The notes under the pieces are model-generated. The model searched no databases and was not told the DNA's origin. It saw nothing but the letters and a program-made list of their open reading frames with translations. The translations under genes and the position numbers were made by a program. From positions 1 through 30,351 of the forward strand of contig CAYWOC010000026.1 of the NCBI GenBank assembly GCA_964459845.1: DNA of 30,351 nucleotides, in the 5' to 3' direction. This stretch comes from CALZFJ01 sp964459845. Lineage in GTDB: Bacteria > Bacteroidota > Bacteroidia > Bacteroidales > Muribaculaceae. Shown here in pieces: positions 15,258 through 22,848 of the stretch; position 1 is the stretch's first letter; the number at the start of each line of letters is the position of its first letter.

Positions 15258-16130
15258 ATGGGAAAAAACATAAAGACAATAATTGCCGCAGCCATGACTG
15301 TGGTGATGATGAGCTTCGGAAGCTGCAAGACTTCCAATAAGGCTACAGCAAGTGGACAAGGCTATGAGCAGTCGCAAAGCTCGGGCATAGAGAACGTGAG
15401 CAGCAGCGAGCTTCAAAGCCGCTTTGCCAAGACTGCCGCATCATATAAGGACTGGATCACATTCAAGGCATCGGGCAAGGTGGTGATTGGCGGCAAGAAG
15501 CCGGTGTCGTCGTCGATGCAGATAACTATGGTGAAGGGGAAGTGCATATCGGTGTCGATAAAGCCTATGCTCGGTATCGAACTTGGAAAGATATATATCA
15601 CCAGCGACTCTGTAATCATCCTCAATAAGATGGAAAAATATTATATTGCAGAGAACTTGAAGATGATAGCGGGCGGTGTCCCGTTGAACATCGATGACAT
15701 GCAGAACGTGCTGCTTGCACGTATGTTTGAGCTTGGAAACGGCACTATCACCGCCGAGCCAAAAACACTTGAGTCGATAACTCCGGCAAGCGACGGAATG
15801 ATGAATGTGAAGCTTGCCCCGAAAAATCTACCGCTCAACTACACATTCACTGTGAAGAAGAGCGGAGAGGTGCGCACACTGTCGATATCTTTCAATGGCA
15901 GCATCTCAGATTTCTATGTGAACTATTATGACTTCAAATCCACCGACTATGGGAAAATTGCCGACACCATAGAGGTGACATCGAGAATAGACAACAGCGA
16001 TATGTCGCTGAAATTTGAATATGACCCTATGTATGTGGAATGGGACAAGCATGTGAAATACGGCAATCCCATCGATGCACGTTACCGCCGTATCGACGGT
16101 GCAGCTTTCTTGAAAAGCTGGACAAAATAA
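15258..16130 (+). CDS. DUF4292 family lipoprotein
   Basis: A 290-aa predicted lipoprotein. The signal peptide ends in the lipobox FGSC with Cys23 as the lipidation site, followed by a flexible Ser/Gly-rich stretch to about residue 55. The body matches the Bacteroidota family DUF4292 (from memory of its conserved pattern): an ITFKASGKVVIGG strand, then SVSIKPMLGIELGKIYITS and VIILNKMEKYYIAENL, then a short helical region and a second beta sheet. The pattern (a 'G-x-hydrophobic' first strand, a 'P-x-L-G' turn, then a tyrosine after 'N-x-x-x-K') resembles the LolA/LolB half-barrel. I infer a lipoprotein or lipid carrier role from this, without proof. It lies between the TPR and EnvC-like genes. 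Confidence 0.85.
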   Translation: MGKNIKTIIAAAMTVVMMSFGSCKTSNKATASGQGYEQSQSSGIENVSSSELQSRFAKTAASYKDWITFKASGKVVIGGKKPVSSSMQITMVKGKCISVSIKPMLGIELGKIYITSDSVIILNKMEKYYIAENLKMIAGGVPLNIDDMQNVLLARMFELGNGTITAEPKTLESITPASDGMMNVKLAPKNLPLNYTFTVKKSGEVRTLSISFNGSISDFYVNYYDFKSTDYGKIADTIEVTSRIDNSDMSLKFEYDPMYVEWDKHVKYGNPIDARYRRIDGAAFLKSWTK

Positions 16131-16195
16131 GGCTCGAAAAATCGGGGCATAAATTTTTATAACCAGAGAATAAGCACATAGGAGACGCGAACATA

Positions 16196-17647
16196 ATGTT
16201 GAGGCGCACAGGCATAATATCGCTAATGGTTGCCACAGTTGTCTGCACAGCAGCGACTGTGGCTTCATCGCAGAATGCGAATATGAACAAGGTGAAGCGA
16301 GAACGCCAGACCGTGTTGCGCAATATGAATGAGACTTCGGGCAAGATTAAAGACAACAAGCAGCAGACGAAGCAGTCGCTCCGCGAGCTTAACAGAATAT
16401 CCTCGGAGATATATGAGCAACGTCGCTCCATCGACAGAATACAGCGCGATGTGAACGAGAGCAATGTGCGCATCAAGAGGCTTGGCGACTCCATCTCGAT
16501 GTCGTCGGCAAGGATAATGCAGCTTCGCAAGAACTATGCAGCGGCAGTGAGGAAGATGAGGATTCACACATCTTCATTCGACCAACTGATGTTCCTGTTC
16601 TCATCGTCGTCGGTCCATGAGGCTTATAGAAGGATGAGGTATCTGCGCCAATTCGCCAAATGGCGCGACCGGCAGTCGGCTGAGATACACGATGCTGTGA
16701 GCCGGCTTGAACGCCAGAAGAATGATGTGGTGAACCTGAAAGACGTACAGGTGAAGCGTGCTGTGGAGCTGAGCCAGGTGAAGTTGTCGCTTGAAAAGAA
16801 ACAGATAAGGCAGAATGAGGTTATAGCCGATTTGCGGCGTGAGGGCGGTGAGCTGCAACGCCAGCTCGATGAACAGAGCCGCAAGGCAGAGGCTCTCGAC
16901 CGAGAACTTGACCGTCTTATCGCCATAGAGGAGCAGAAAGCTGCCGAGCGCCGCCGGCGTGCCGAAGAAGCCCGGCGAGCCGAGGAGAAGCGCAAGGCGC
17001 AGATTCAAGCCGAAGCCAAGCGCAAAGAGAAAGCTCGTGCCGAAGAAATGCGCCGCAAGCGGCAGGCAGAGATTGCGAATAGCAAGGACAAAAAGAACAA
17101 GAATAAAAAGGGCAAAAAGTCTTCGAAACCTGATGTGGATGTTCCTGTTATTGAAGAAGTCCCCAAGCCTATTACAATCACTCCGCAGCAGTCGGGCGAC
17201 ATCGCAGCCGAGCGTGAGGAGAGGGTGTTGTCGGGCAGCTTCGAGAGCAACAAGGGAAGACTTCCATATCCAGTGGCTGGCAGTTGCCGCGTGATACGCA
17301 AGTTTGGTCGCCAACCGCATCCAGAGCTGAAACATGTGATGACCAATAATGGAGGGATTGACTTAGAAGCGCCAAAAGGCGCGACAGCTCGTGCCGTGTT
17401 TGGAGGAAAAGTCTCGGCAGTGTTTCGCCAAGACGGATACAATATGGTCGTGATGGTGCGTCATGGCAAGTATCTTACGATATATGTCAATCTAAGTGAA
17501 ATATATGTGAAAGTAGGGCAGTCATTGAGAATCAATCAGCCGATAGGAAAAATATCCTCCGACATTGACCGTGGAGGCAAGGCTGTGCTGCACTTTGAGG
17601 TGCGCCGCGAAAAGCAGAAGCTCAACCCTGCCGAATGGCTGAGATAG
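16196..17647 (+). CDS. EnvC-like murein hydrolase activator, degenerate LytM domain
   Basis: A 483-aa exported protein: signal peptide (about 1-25, ISLMVATVVCTAATVASS), a long coiled coil (about 30-295, very rich in Arg, Glu and Lys), a basic linker (298-311) and a C-terminal LytM/M23 domain (about 355-483). This is the layout of EnvC, which activates amidases at the division septum and is not itself a hydrolase. The M23 residues are mostly lost: the zinc-ligand His of HxGxD is Asn385 (NGGID, Asp389 kept), the catalytic His of YxHL is Asn432, and the first His of HxH is Val464 (His466 kept). It is therefore probably an activator. It follows the DUF4292 gene by 65 bases and ends the dut run. 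Confidence 0.9.
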   Translation: MLRRTGIISLMVATVVCTAATVASSQNANMNKVKRERQTVLRNMNETSGKIKDNKQQTKQSLRELNRISSEIYEQRRSIDRIQRDVNESNVRIKRLGDSISMSSARIMQLRKNYAAAVRKMRIHTSSFDQLMFLFSSSSVHEAYRRMRYLRQFAKWRDRQSAEIHDAVSRLERQKNDVVNLKDVQVKRAVELSQVKLSLEKKQIRQNEVIADLRREGGELQRQLDEQSRKAEALDRELDRLIAIEEQKAAERRRRAEEARRAEEKRKAQIQAEAKRKEKARAEEMRRKRQAEIANSKDKKNKNKKGKKSSKPDVDVPVIEEVPKPITITPQQSGDIAAEREERVLSGSFESNKGRLPYPVAGSCRVIRKFGRQPHPELKHVMTNNGGIDLEAPKGATARAVFGGKVSAVFRQDGYNMVVMVRHGKYLTIYVNLSEIYVKVGQSLRINQPIGKISSDIDRGGKAVLHFEVRREKQKLNPAEWLR

Positions 17648-17733
17648 GCGTGCCTGATTCTTTTCATGTGGGACATTCGAGGTGTGGCATTAGATTTTTT
17701 GTCGTGTCGGGCTTAAAATTCGGGATTTTTCAT

Positions 17734-17741
17734 TATATTTG
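17734..17741 (+). promoter_or_regulatory. -7 element upstream of the FemAB-like/wzx pair
   Basis: TATATTTG fits TAnnTTTG exactly. Transcription would start near 17748, giving an unusually long leader of about 140 bases before the ATG at 17889. A TTTG lies 32 bases upstream (17698-17701), which is too far for a normal spacer. Confidence 0.45.
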
Positions 17742-17829
17742 CATAATATGTGAAAGCTTAGTGTGTTTCGCAATGTGTTGTATATTTTAGTGCTAACTTT
17801 AATATAGGCATCTTGGCTGAATGCGCTTT

Positions 17830-17864
17830 TTTGCTCAAATTAGGCCTAACTGGGCTTGAACAAA
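17830..17864 (+). repeat. Nested inverted repeats in the leader of the FemAB-like/wzx genes
   Basis: TTTGCTCAA (17830-17838) and TTGAACAAA (17856-17864) are inverted copies with one mismatch. Between them lies the perfect 10-base palindrome TTAGGCCTAA (17840-17849). The element ends 24 bases before the ATG at 17889. It could be an operator or an RNA fold; there is no poly-T tail, so a terminator is unlikely. Confidence 0.45.
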
Positions 17865-17888
17865 TAATATTTAGGATAGTAGTAGATT

Positions 17889-18827
17889 ATGGTTAAGATA
17901 AGCGTATATTCTCCAGCGCAACATTCGGAGTGGAATCATTTTGTATATGGTGCCAAGAACTCGACTTTTATGCACCTTCGCGAATATATGGACTACCACA
18001 GTTCGAGATTTACCGACAATTCGCTTATAGCATATCAAAACAACAAGATAATAGGAGTTTTGCCCGCCAATCGTATTGGCGACACGCTATATTCGCATCA
18101 AGGACTGTCGTATGCCGGATGGCTTGTGCAGACGAAGCACTTCGATGTGACAAATATGCTTCGCATATGGGATGCGATGGCAGAGTTCCTGCCTACTGTC
18201 GGAATCAAGCGGCTCGTCTATAAGCCCAGTCCGCACATATATCATTCATATCCGGCCGAGGAGGATCTGTATGCTATATTCCGCCACAACGGGGTGATAA
18301 CATCAACCACGATTTCTACAGTGATTCCGATAGCCGAGGCGATACGCTTCAATGAAAACTCGCGCCGCGCGGTGCGACTTGCACAGAAAGAGGGCATTGT
18401 GATAACTGAGACCACTGATTTTGCACCTTATTGGGATGTGCTGACAGAATTGCTCAACGAGCGTTATGGCGTGAATCCAGTGCATACGCTTTCCGAAATC
18501 AATCTTTTGCACTCGCTGTTCCCTATCAACATAAGATTGTTTACCGCCAATCTTGGCGATGAGGTGCTTGGCGGCACGTTGATTTATCACACAGGGCTTG
18601 TGGCCCATGCGCAGTATATAGCGGCATCCCAGAAAGGAAAATCCATGAAGGTACTGCCTATAATTTTCGACCACTTAATCAACTCGGAGTTCAGCCAGAC
18701 ACGATATTTTGACTTCGGCACATCAAATGAGCAGGGCGGTCGTGTGCTTAATGAGGGGCTTGTGATGCAGAAAACCGGTATGGGCGGCAGAGGTATCGTA
18801 TATAACACATACACCATAGAGTTTTAA
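17889..18827 (+). CDS. FemAB/GNAT-like acyltransferase
   Basis: A 312-aa protein resembling the FemAB-related group of GNAT-fold transferases found in polysaccharide loci. The first half contains FMHLREYMDYHSSRF and LIAYQNNKIIGVLPANRI, a pattern common to this group. The second half contains NSRRAVRLAQKEGIVI, then GGTLIYHTGLVAHAQYIAAS, a typical GNAT acceptor and cofactor strand, and ends in YFDFGTSNEQGGRVLNEGL, a FemAB-like signature. It probably transfers an acyl or aminoacyl group to a sugar, but the donor is unknown. Its stop overlaps the flippase start by one base (TAATG), so the two are translationally coupled and probably serve the same glycan. Confidence 0.82.
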   Translation: MVKISVYSPAQHSEWNHFVYGAKNSTFMHLREYMDYHSSRFTDNSLIAYQNNKIIGVLPANRIGDTLYSHQGLSYAGWLVQTKHFDVTNMLRIWDAMAEFLPTVGIKRLVYKPSPHIYHSYPAEEDLYAIFRHNGVITSTTISTVIPIAEAIRFNENSRRAVRLAQKEGIVITETTDFAPYWDVLTELLNERYGVNPVHTLSEINLLHSLFPINIRLFTANLGDEVLGGTLIYHTGLVAHAQYIAASQKGKSMKVLPIIFDHLINSEFSQTRYFDFGTSNEQGGRVLNEGLVMQKTGMGGRGIVYNTYTIEF

Positions 18828-20266
18828 TGCCTAAGCACTCGAATATAATATCACGCGGCATACTGAAAGCTATGGGGCTGTTTGGAGGAACGCAAGTGAT
18901 GTCGATATTGTGTGCCATAATACGCACGAAGCTGATAGCCGTGTGGATGGGACCGGCGGGTGTCGGGTTGTTCGGGCTATATAATTCGGCAGTGGATATG
19001 GTGAATTCAGTGTCGAACATGGGCATACGCAGCAGCAGCGTGCGCGACATTTCGATGGCAAACGCCTCTGGCAATAGGATTCGCATAGCACGCATCATTT
19101 CGGTGGTGAGGCGTTGGTCGTGGGCATTAGGCATATTTTGGGCATTTGTTATGCTCGCATGCGCTCCGGCACTAAGCAACTTCACATTCGGAGATTATGA
19201 CCATGTGTGGGGATTTATGGCTCTGTCGGTGTGCGTAATCTCATTTTCAGTGATGAACTGCGAGCAAGCTGTGATGCAAGGCTCACAGAAGCTGAAGAAC
19301 CTTGCGAAATCGATGGTGTGGGGCGTGGCGACAGGACTTGTGCTGACGGTGCCTATGTATTATTTCTGGCGGCTCGACAGTGTTGTGCCGTCGATAATTG
19401 TCTATTCAGTGTCGTGCTGCGCCTATACATTGCTGTTCAGAAACCGCGACTATGACAAGGATAAAGTGGAAATCACCGCCAAAGAAACCGTGCAAGAGGG
19501 CGCAGAATTTGTGAAACTGGGCATTTGCATAACGGTAAGCTCGTTTGTATCACTTCTTGTGACATATATTTTCACGGCATATCTTAACCACAGGTCGGGA
19601 ACGGAAGAAGTGGGGCTTTATCAGGCTGGCAACGCGCTGATCAACCGTTATGCCTCGTTGCTGTTTTCAGCGATTGGACTTGAATATTATCCCCGGCTTG
19701 CCAGAGTGTGCCACGACAAGTTGCGGCTGCGTGTGTTCGTGTCGCAAGAGACAAACATAACGCTATATATACTTGTGCCTGTGATAGTATTGTTCCTGCT
19801 TTTTCGGGAGATGGTGGTGTCGATACTATATTCTGCTGAGTTCCACAAGATGCTGCCGTTCATATCGTGGTGTATGATAGGGATGGTGTTCAAAGGTGTA
19901 TCGTGGTGCATATCATTTGTGATACTTGCCAAAGGTGACAGCAAGCTATATCTCATCACCGAGACCACGAGCGCAGTGCTATGCCTGAGCCTAAATGTGG
20001 CTTTCTATGAGATGTGGGGGCTTGCCGGACTTGGAATATCGTATGTCGTGTGGTATATGCTCTATCTGATAATTGTGGCAGTGGTGTATTTCAGGGTTTA
20101 TCGTATGTCGCTACATCGCAGTGTGGTGCAGCACACGCTATATGCGCTTGCGGTGTCGGCAGCGGCACTGTGGGCAATGGGGGTGAATAATTATTTAATA
20201 ACCATAGTGTTGTCAGTGGCTACGGCAGCGTTCAGCTTTATTAAAATTCGTGAAAGCGTTGCATAA
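18827..20266 (+). CDS. Wzx-type O-antigen/polysaccharide flippase
   Basis: A 479-aa integral membrane protein of the MATE/MOP superfamily that flips undecaprenyl-linked glycan units across the inner membrane. There are about 12 hydrophobic segments. The N-terminal region (ILKAMGLFGGTQVMSILCAI, then IRTKLIAVWMGPAGVGLFGL) is characteristic of the O-antigen translocase (WzxE-like) group, as is the NMGIRSSSVRDIS segment. There are no glycosyltransferases directly beside it, and no wzy polymerase or chain-length gene is visible; the glycosyltransferases in this window are 9 kb or more away. It starts inside the stop codon of the FemAB-like gene. Confidence 0.9.
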   Translation: MPKHSNIISRGILKAMGLFGGTQVMSILCAIIRTKLIAVWMGPAGVGLFGLYNSAVDMVNSVSNMGIRSSSVRDISMANASGNRIRIARIISVVRRWSWALGIFWAFVMLACAPALSNFTFGDYDHVWGFMALSVCVISFSVMNCEQAVMQGSQKLKNLAKSMVWGVATGLVLTVPMYYFWRLDSVVPSIIVYSVSCCAYTLLFRNRDYDKDKVEITAKETVQEGAEFVKLGICITVSSFVSLLVTYIFTAYLNHRSGTEEVGLYQAGNALINRYASLLFSAIGLEYYPRLARVCHDKLRLRVFVSQETNITLYILVPVIVLFLLFREMVVSILYSAEFHKMLPFISWCMIGMVFKGVSWCISFVILAKGDSKLYLITETTSAVLCLSLNVAFYEMWGLAGLGISYVVWYMLYLIIVAVVYFRVYRMSLHRSVVQHTLYALAVSAAALWAMGVNNYLITIVLSVATAAFSFIKIRESVA

Positions 20267-20289
20267 TATAAAAATAGTGACTACCTTTG
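20259..20289 (+). promoter_or_regulatory. Promoter of greA
   Basis: TTG (20259-20261), a 20-base spacer and TACCTTTG (20282-20289) form a full Bacteroidota promoter that begins inside the last codons of the flippase gene. Transcription would start near 20296, about 94 bases before greA. Confidence 0.72.
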
Positions 20290-20325
20290 TCGCATACAAA
20301 CGTATTTAAATGGTCAAGGAAGGGG

Positions 20326-20361
20326 TCTCGACAATGTTCGTTGAGATTCTTTTCGTTTTTT
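20326..20361 (+). terminator. Leader hairpin with T-rich tail before greA (possible attenuator)
   Basis: TCTCGAC (20326-20332) pairs with GTTGAGA (20340-20346; one G-U pair) around a 7-base loop and is followed by a T-rich tract (20347-20361, ending in six Ts). It lies between the greA promoter and the greA ATG, so it could end transcription early within the leader. It could equally be the terminator of the flippase transcript. Confidence 0.45.
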
Positions 20362-20389
20362 ACTAATTTTATAAAACTTATTTTTTACC

Positions 20390-20860
20390 ATGGCTATTAG
20401 CTATATGACAAAAGAAGGGTATAAAAAGAAAATGGAGGAAATCGCTTATCTTGAAAACGTTAAGCGACCAGAAATCTCCCGTGCTATCGCGGAAGCCCGC
20501 GATAAGGGCGACCTTTCTGAGAATGCCGAATATGATGCAGCCAAAGAAGCTCAGGGAATGCTTGAGATGAAAATCTCGCAGCTTAAAGACCTTGTGGCAA
20601 ATGCACGTATTATCGACGAAAGCAAGCTCAACACTGAAGTGGTTCAACTCCTAAATACCGTCACAATCAAGAATGTAAAAACCGGCGCAATGCTGACCTA
20701 CACCATTGTAGCCGAGAGTGAAGCAAATCTTCGCGAAAAGAAACTTTCATCGAAGACTCCTATTGCTATAGGGTTAATGGGACACAAAGTGGGCGACGTT
20801 ATTGAAGTCAAGGCTCCGGCAGGTGTCATGAGTTTTGAAATCGTGAAGATTGAGATTTAA
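20390..20860 (+). CDS. greA: Transcription elongation factor GreA
   Basis: Rescues backtracked RNA polymerase by stimulating cleavage of the 3' end of the transcript. At 156 aa it has the family length. The N-terminal antiparallel coiled coil spans about residues 8-75, with the tip acidic residues in DLSENAEYDAA (41-51) that reach the polymerase active site. The C-terminal FKBP-like globular domain ends in SKTPIAIGLMGHKVGDVIEV, the usual GreA ending. It has its own promoter and is followed 36 bases later by the HIT-family gene. Confidence 0.97.
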   Translation: MAISYMTKEGYKKKMEEIAYLENVKRPEISRAIAEARDKGDLSENAEYDAAKEAQGMLEMKISQLKDLVANARIIDESKLNTEVVQLLNTVTIKNVKTGAMLTYTIVAESEANLREKKLSSKTPIAIGLMGHKVGDVIEVKAPAGVMSFEIVKIEI

Positions 20861-20881
20861 TCATTAAAGAATAAAAGAAAA

Positions 20882-20887
20882 AGGAGG
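20882..20887 (+). promoter_or_regulatory. Strong Shine-Dalgarno of the HIT-family gene
   Basis: AGGAGG lies 9 bases before the ATG at 20897. Nearly all other starts in this window lack such a sequence, as is usual in Bacteroidota. Confidence 0.65.
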
Positions 20888-20896
20888 ACTAAAAAA

Positions 20897-21295
20897 ATGG
20901 CATCAATATTCAGCAGAATAGTAGCCGGCGAGATTCCATGCTACAAAGTAGCCGAGAACGATAAGTATTTCGCATTCCTTGACATTAATCCGGTGGCTCC
21001 GGGACACACACTCGTAATTCCGAAGCATGAAGTGGATTATATATTCAACCTTGATGATGAGGAATATGAGGGCTTGATGCAGTTTGCCAAGAAGGTGGCA
21101 AAAGCAATTGAGGCAACGATGCCGTGTAAACGAATCGGAGTAGCAGTCATGGGACTTGAAGTGCCTCACACACACATTCACCTTGTTCCTATCAACAAGG
21201 AGAGCGACATGAATTTCTTTAAGGAGAAGCTCACACTTCCAGCCGACGAGATGGCTGCTATAGCCAAGAAGATTGCCGATGCTGTGGAAGCATAG
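20897..21295 (+). CDS. HIT family nucleotide-binding protein
   Basis: A 132-aa protein of the histidine triad superfamily (HINT/Fhit-like), which hydrolyses or transfers nucleotides from adenosine 5'-monophosphoramidates or dinucleotides. The triad HTHIHLVP is at residues 91-98 (His91, His93, His95), and N-terminal family features IFSRIVAGEIPCYKV and FLDINPVAPGHTLVIPK are clear. The physiological substrate is unknown. It lies 36 bases after greA, has a canonical Shine-Dalgarno, and is followed by a terminator at 21369. The greA-HIT order is common in Bacteroidales, from memory. Confidence 0.95.
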   Translation: MASIFSRIVAGEIPCYKVAENDKYFAFLDINPVAPGHTLVIPKHEVDYIFNLDDEEYEGLMQFAKKVAKAIEATMPCKRIGVAVMGLEVPHTHIHLVPINKESDMNFFKEKLTLPADEMAAIAKKIADAVEA

Positions 21296-21368
21296 TCCAA
21301 AAAATCCAATTACCGATTTGGATTGAGAAAAATTCTGAATAATAGCAGATTGAGCTAAACAACAAAAA

Positions 21369-21420
21369 CGAGCCATATCATATAATGCTTATAAGCATTG
21401 TGATATGGCTCGCTTTTTAT
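21369..21420. terminator. Intrinsic terminator between the HIT gene and asd, probably bidirectional
   Basis: CGAGCCATATCA pairs perfectly with TGATATGGCTCG (21369-21380 and 21401-21412), and an inner AATGC/GCATT stem closes a 6-base loop. On the plus strand it is followed by CTTTTTAT (21413-21420). On the minus strand it is followed by TTTTTGTTG. It therefore suits both convergent genes. Confidence 0.85.
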
Positions 21421-21453
21421 CTATGAATAAGACTGATTTGGTGTTGCCTGAAA

Positions 21454-22464
21454 TTAGAATTTCTTGTGTGCAATCATGTATTGAGCTATTTGCACCGCAT
21501 TAAGAGCTGCGCCTTTCTTGATCTGGTCGCCTACTACCCAGAACGACAGACCATTCATGTTTGCCAAGTCTTCGCGTATGCGTCCCACGAAAACAGGATC
21601 TTTGCCCGAAGTGAACAGTGGCATTGGGTATTGCTTTCCGGCAGGATTGTCGATTACGACAATGCCTTCGGCAGCCTCAAATGCCTTGCGAGCCTCATTG
21701 GGGCTGACAGGACGTTCGGTCTCAACCCAAATGGCCTCGCTGTGGGCGCGAATCACAGGCACACGCACGCACATTGCACTGACACAAATATTTGGCTCGT
21801 GCATAATCTTTCGAGTCTCGTTGAACATCTTCATCTCTTCCTTAGTGTAGCCGTTGTCCTGAAACACGTCGATGTGAGGTATCAGGTTGTATGCAAGTTG
21901 ATAGGCAAACTTCTCCACAGTAGGCTCTTTGCCTGCAGCAATTTCGCTGTATTGTGTTTTTAGCTCCTCCATAGCTTGCGCACCGGCACCGCTTGCAGCC
22001 TGATATGTGGCTACATGCACACGCTTAATTTTAGCGAGGTCGTTGATGGGCTTCAAGGCTACAACCATCTGTATGGTTGTGCAGTTGGGGTTGGCTATTA
22101 TGTTGCGTGGAGTGTTGAACGCATCATCTCCATTTACTTCAGGCACAACCAATGGCACGTCATCGTCCATTCTGAATGCGCTTGAATTATCGATCATGAT
22201 TGCGCCATATTTAGTTATAGTGTCGGCAAATTCGCGCGAAGTGCCAGCACCTGCCGATGTGAAGGCTATATCAATATTCTTGAAATCGTCGTTGTGCTTC
22301 AGTTCTTTTACGGTAATCTCTTTTCCACGGAAAGTGTAAGTGCTGCCTGCGCTGCGCTTAGAGCCGAACAGCGCCAGCTCATTGATAGGAAAATTCTGTT
22401 CATCAAGAACACGGAGAAATTCCTGACCTACGGCGCCACTTGCGCCAACGATTGCTACATTCAT
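21454..22464 (-). CDS. asd: Aspartate-semialdehyde dehydrogenase
   Basis: Reduces aspartyl phosphate to aspartate semialdehyde with NADPH, a branch point to lysine/diaminopimelate, threonine and methionine. The NADP-binding start VAIVGASGAVGQEFLRVL is canonical, the catalytic cysteine is in ANPNCTTIQ, and the active-site histidine region is RVPVIRAHSEAIWVE. From the ATG at 22464 it is 336 aa, the usual length. An in-frame ATG at 22575 would add 37 charged residues not normally seen in this enzyme, so I prefer 22464 (22467 is also possible). It has its own promoter at 22604-22634. Confidence 0.95.
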   Translation of the reverse strand: MNVAIVGASGAVGQEFLRVLDEQNFPINELALFGSKRSAGSTYTFRGKEITVKELKHNDDFKNIDIAFTSAGAGTSREFADTITKYGAIMIDNSSAFRMDDDVPLVVPEVNGDDAFNTPRNIIANPNCTTIQMVVALKPINDLAKIKRVHVATYQAASGAGAQAMEELKTQYSEIAAGKEPTVEKFAYQLAYNLIPHIDVFQDNGYTKEEMKMFNETRKIMHEPNICVSAMCVRVPVIRAHSEAIWVETERPVSPNEARKAFEAAEGIVVIDNPAGKQYPMPLFTSGKDPVFVGRIREDLANMNGLSFWVVGDQIKKGAALNAVQIAQYMIAHKKF

Positions 22465-22603
22465 CATTCGATATATTAATTCAATGTTCGTAAAATTATC
22501 ATTGTCAAACACATTAAAAGTGTCTTTCCCTTCAGCTATTTTTTCTTTTCTAACCTCATATCCCATATTTTTCAATAAAATATGATATAACTAAATTGGT
22601 TGG
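22465..22603 (-). other. asd leader with in-frame 37-codon extension
   Basis: If transcription starts near 22597, the asd mRNA has a leader of about 130 bases before the conserved start. This leader is open in the asd frame from an ATG at 22575 (MKNMGYEVRKEKIAEG...), so it is either an untranslated leader or an N-terminal extension. I see no lysine riboswitch signature. Confidence 0.4.
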
Positions 22604-22634
22604 CAAAATTATAGATAAACATTCAACTGTGCAA
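22604..22634 (-). promoter_or_regulatory. Promoter of asd
   Basis: On the minus strand TTG (22634-22632), a 20-base spacer and TAATTTTG (22611-22604) fit the Bacteroidota promoter exactly. Confidence 0.7.
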
Positions 22635-22769
22635 GCACTTTGCGTGTTAATTCGTGTTTTAATGCGCAAATCGGTGAAAAAACGTAAGGATTATCGGTGA
22701 AAAATGATTTATATAATAAGTTGATGGTAATGATGTGTGGTAACAGCTTTAATGCAAGTAGAGTGATAC

Positions 22770-22814
22770 AAAAAAGCAAGTGAGGACTGGATTTTGTGCC
22801 GTCACTTGCTTTTT
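22770..22814 (-). terminator. Terminator of the parE-coaD-S41 protease unit
   Basis: Perfect 13-base arms AAAAAGCAAGTGA (22771-22783) and TCACTTGCTTTTT (22802-22814) flank an 18-base loop, 35 bases past the protease stop on the minus strand. The minus strand ends in six Ts (22775-22770). Confidence 0.82.
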
Positions 22815-22848
22815 GGTGATATATTGCCGTTGTTTGGGTTATGCAGAC

